From CAZART01 sp964487555 (GTDB taxonomy: Bacteria > Bacteroidota > Rhodothermia > Rhodothermales > VXPQ01): a stretch of DNA of 15,614 nt. The notes under the pieces are model-generated. The model saw only the letters and a list, made by a program, of their open reading frames with translations. It was not told where the DNA came from and did not search any database. Where the stretch lies: positions 1-15,614 of the forward strand of contig CAZART010000116.1 of assembly GCA_964487555.1 (NCBI GenBank), read 5' to 3'. The first letter of the stretch is position 1. The number at the start of each line of letters is the position of its first letter. Of this stretch, positions 13,183-15,614 are shown piece by piece. The position numbers and the translations under genes are program-made.

Positions 13183-14661
13183 ATGCGACCTATCGGTCTA
13201 AATCCCGGCCTCGTAGCGGCGCTTGTTATCGGCGTCTTCATGGGGGCACTGGACCTGACGATCATCGCGCCGGCGCTGCCGGAGATCGGCGCGAGCCTCG
13301 GCGTCAGCCCGGCTGCCGTGGTGCTGGCGTTCTCGATTTACGCCGCCTTCTATGCGGTGTCGGTTCCGGTGATGGGGAAGCTGGCGGATATCCGCGGATA
13401 CGTCGTGATTTATCGCGTCTCGCTGCTTCTCTTCGCCGGCGGAAGCGCGCTCGCGGCGCTTTCCACCAATCTGCCTATGCTCGTAATCGCTCGGGTGATT
13501 CAGGGGATCGGTGGAGGAGGCCTCTTTCCCGTCGCGCAGGCGATCGTGGGGACGACGGTATCAGCGGAGAAACAGGGGCGGATTCTCGGGATCCTAGTGG
13601 GCGTATTCGCGCTCGGCGGTGTGTTGGGGCCAAACCTCGGGGGATTTCTCACGCAGACGCTGACGTGGCGATGGATCTTCTGGATCAATGTTCCGCTCGG
13701 TGTGATCGCCGTGATGATCGTCCGGCACATCCATATCGAGGGACATGGCAAGGGGCGCCGTGTAGATTGGGCGGGTGCCGTCCTCGTCGCCGTCGCCCTT
13801 GGAAGTCTCGTGATGGCTCTTGAGAGCCTCCGCCAGTTTGAACGGGGTTTCTTCAATCTCTACACGATCGGCTGCATTTTCTCCACGGTTGCCGGCTTTG
13901 CGCTCCTGGTCATCGTCGAGCGGCGGCGGTCCGACCCGGTGGTGGATGTTTCATTTGTGGCGTCGGCCTCAATTGCACCCCTGTTGGCGGTTTCATTTCT
14001 GATAGGTTATGCGCTGCTGGCAGCGGTCGTATTCACGCCGCTGTATGCGCAGGTGGCATTTAGAGCGACGACGCTGGCCTCCGGCGCCGTGCTGAACGCG
14101 GCCGCGGTCGGTCTCGGTCTTTCGAGCTACTTGGCGGGACAAATGACCGTGACGCGTTCGTCGCGCCCGCTCATTTTGATCGGGATGGCCTGCACCGCCG
14201 TCGGCATCGGTCTGATGATTATGTTGCGTGGAAGCGTCTGGGGGCTACTCGCCGGCCTCGTTCTCCTCGGCGTCGGCCTCGGCCTCACGCAGGGCCCATT
14301 GAGCTACGTGGGTCTGGCGCTTGCGCCCCCCGACAAGCAGGGGCAGATCTCCGGTTTGATTGCGATTACGCGCAGCATGGGCGGCGCGACGGGGATCACC
14401 CTGGCGGGCGTCCTGCTCAGCCGCGCCGTGTACGAGCTGCGTGGTACGGTCGTCCGCATCAACACGGCCGACATCTGGGGCTCGGAAGGCGGCGGCCTCG
14501 ACGCCCTGGACGAAATGTCTCCTCAAGCCGCGCAGGCCGTGCGGGGTGCGCTGATCGAAGGGGTGGTCGAAGGCTGGTACTGGGCCCTCGGCGCCGCCAT
14601 CCTGGGGCTGGTTGTAGGATTCTTGTTGGATAAAGGACCGATGGCGCGCCGTGAGACGTAG
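13183..14661 (+). CDS. MFS transporter, DHA2 (EmrB/QacA-like, 14-TM) family
   Basis: Inner-membrane proton-driven drug/metabolite exporter of 492 residues, the length of 14-helix DHA2 members. Motifs: D24 in the first helix (GALDLTIIAPALPEIG, motif D1), loop 2-3 motif A GKLADIRG (about 66-73), motif B ARVIQGIGGGGLFP with the conserved Arg (about 104-117), and antiporter motif C GVLGPNLGGFL followed by TWRWIFWINVPLG. The second half has the weaker repeat features and ends in a basic tail (KGPMARRET). Substrate is unknown. It lies between archease and rtcB on the same strand (67 nt and about 100 nt gaps), so it could be co-transcribed, although no function links it to RNA ligation. The gap before it holds a weak hairpin (CCCGG 13123-13127 with CCGGG 13143-13147) without a T-run. 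No Shine-Dalgarno is seen. Confidence 0.93.
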   Translation: MRPIGLNPGLVAALVIGVFMGALDLTIIAPALPEIGASLGVSPAAVVLAFSIYAAFYAVSVPVMGKLADIRGYVVIYRVSLLLFAGGSALAALSTNLPMLVIARVIQGIGGGGLFPVAQAIVGTTVSAEKQGRILGILVGVFALGGVLGPNLGGFLTQTLTWRWIFWINVPLGVIAVMIVRHIHIEGHGKGRRVDWAGAVLVAVALGSLVMALESLRQFERGFFNLYTIGCIFSTVAGFALLVIVERRRSDPVVDVSFVASASIAPLLAVSFLIGYALLAAVVFTPLYAQVAFRATTLASGAVLNAAAVGLGLSSYLAGQMTVTRSSRPLILIGMACTAVGIGLMIMLRGSVWGLLAGLVLLGVGLGLTQGPLSYVGLALAPPDKQGQISGLIAITRSMGGATGITLAGVLLSRAVYELRGTVVRINTADIWGSEGGGLDALDEMSPQAAQAVRGALIEGVVEGWYWALGAAILGLVVGFLLDKGPMARRET

Positions 14662-14760
14662 ATTTGATGGTGTGGGATCGATGACAGGTTTTCGACTACG
14701 AGACGGCAACGCTCGGCGGTTCCTCCGTTTCGTTGAGGCATGAGCCGATTGGATCTGATG

Positions 14761-15614
14761 ATGGGAAAATATAAGCTTACGCGGGTTTCGGATTTTGTGT
14801 GGGAGATCCCGAAGACGGGAGGAATGCGCGTGCCGGCGCGGATCTACGCCACGCGCGAGATGCTCGACGCCATCCTCTCGGACGAAGCGCCGAAACAGGC
14901 CGCCAACGTGGCGCATTTGCCGGGCATCGTCGAGGCTTCGCTGGCGATGCCGGATATTCACTGGGGCTATGGGTTTCCTATCGGCGGCGTAGCGGCGTTT
15001 GACGTTGAAGAGGGCGTGATCTCACCGGGGGGCGTGGGCTACGACATCAACTGCGGCGTCCGCCTGATGGCGTCAAAACTGAAGCGGCCGCAGGTAGAGG
15101 CGCAGAAGCAGCAGATCGTAGACCACCTTTTCGATCGAATACCGACAGGCGTCGGTTCCTCCGGTGCGCTAAGAGTATCTCGGGAAGATCTGCGTCAGGT
15201 CTCGCTCGCGGGCGCACGGTGGGCGGTGTCGAACGGGCACGGAACGGAGTCCGACCTCGACTACATCGAAGAGGGCGGCTGCATTGACGGCGCCGACCCG
15301 AGCGCCGTCTCCGATCGCGCGATGAAGCGCGGGCTGACCCAGCTCGGCACACTCGGCTCAGGCAATCATTTTCTCGAATTCGGGTATGTGGATGAGATCT
15401 ATGACGACGAAGCCGCGCGCGTCCTCGGGCTCGAACTCGACACGGTCACGGTCATCATTCACTCCGGTTCGCGCGGATTCGGCTATCAAATCTGCGATGA
15501 TAATCTCTCGGTTATGGACAGGGCGATGACGAGGTACGGGATCGAACTACCCGACCGGCAGCTAGCCTGTGCACCGATCGAATCGGAAGAGGGTCAGAAT
15601 TATCTCAGCGCCAT
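14761..15614 (+). CDS. rtcB: RtcB RNA ligase (5' part; 3' end beyond window)
   Basis: GTP- and Mn2+-dependent ligase joining RNA 2',3'-cyclic phosphate or 3'-phosphate ends to 5'-OH ends, used in tRNA splicing and RNA repair. The first 284 residues are visible, of about 480 expected. Family signatures: MPDIHWGYGFPIGGVAAFD, SPGGVGYDINCGVRL, GTLGSGNHFLEFG and IIHSGSRGFGYQ. Counting from the ATG at 14761, the metal and active-site residues fall at D95, C98, H203 and H234, the same numbers as in the characterised Pyrococcus horikoshii enzyme. This favours 14761 over the in-frame ATGs at 14740 and 14758. The histidine that receives GMP (H404 in P. horikoshii) lies outside the window. GAGG at 14735-14738 would sit too close to the 14740 ATG. 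The family subtype is the archaeal/Thermotoga-like one (WEIPK...MRVPARIYA), not the shorter E. coli form. It pairs with the archease gene upstream. Confidence 0.96.
   Translation, partial: MGKYKLTRVSDFVWEIPKTGGMRVPARIYATREMLDAILSDEAPKQAANVAHLPGIVEASLAMPDIHWGYGFPIGGVAAFDVEEGVISPGGVGYDINCGVRLMASKLKRPQVEAQKQQIVDHLFDRIPTGVGSSGALRVSREDLRQVSLAGARWAVSNGHGTESDLDYIEEGGCIDGADPSAVSDRAMKRGLTQLGTLGSGNHFLEFGYVDEIYDDEAARVLGLELDTVTVIIHSGSRGFGYQICDDNLSVMDRAMTRYGIELPDRQLACAPIESEEGQNYLSA

Overview
The window looks like chromosomal DNA from a moderately GC-rich, Gram-negative bacterium. Nearly all protein starts lack a Shine-Dalgarno sequence. Together with the DUF4168 and PhoX-type exported proteins and the aspartate-type HemB, this leans towards Bacteroidota/Rhodothermota. 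That placement is an inference from gene style, not a measured phylogeny. There is no sign of a prophage, an insertion sequence, a CRISPR array, or tRNA or rRNA genes.

Layout. (1) Positions 1-1916, minus strand: a tandem universal-stress protein followed by a CPA2 cation/proton antiporter that runs off the left edge. (2) Positions 2095-3596, plus strand: hemB (porphobilinogen synthase, all-aspartate metal site) overlapping a small HhH-GPD-type protein by 13 nt. (3) Positions 3614-6516, minus strand: a two-component pair, a membrane histidine kinase and an NtrC-family sigma-54 activator, joined by an ATGA overlap. (4) Positions 6805-7203, plus strand: an exported DUF4168 protein divergent from the kinase and closed by a strong terminator. 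(5) Positions 7485-11212, plus strand: a second CPA2 antiporter fused to a TrkA-N/RCK domain and a PtsN-like EIIA domain, then a Tat-exported PhoX-like (DUF839) phosphatase whose stop codon runs into a heptanucleotide tandem array. (6) Positions 11213-12625: a poorly conserved-looking stretch with a small secreted protein, a Ser/Pro-rich C-terminally anchored membrane protein, and an unannotated-size 26-residue membrane microprotein. The microprotein sits behind a perfect palindrome and a good Shine-Dalgarno, and ahead of a strong terminator. (7) Positions 12690-15614, plus strand: archease, a 14-TM-type MFS exporter and the RNA ligase RtcB (cut by the right edge), an RNA repair/ligation cluster.

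How the genes may work together. The two antiporters each carry or neighbour a sensing module (Usp, RCK, EIIA), suggesting ion or pH homeostasis tied to stress and nutrient state. Archease activates RtcB, so those two genes form a functional pair even though a transporter lies between them. A -24/-12-like element just before archease recalls the sigma-54 control of rtc operons in other bacteria, but it is only a weak sequence match. The most novel-looking item is the microprotein unit at 12389-12621.
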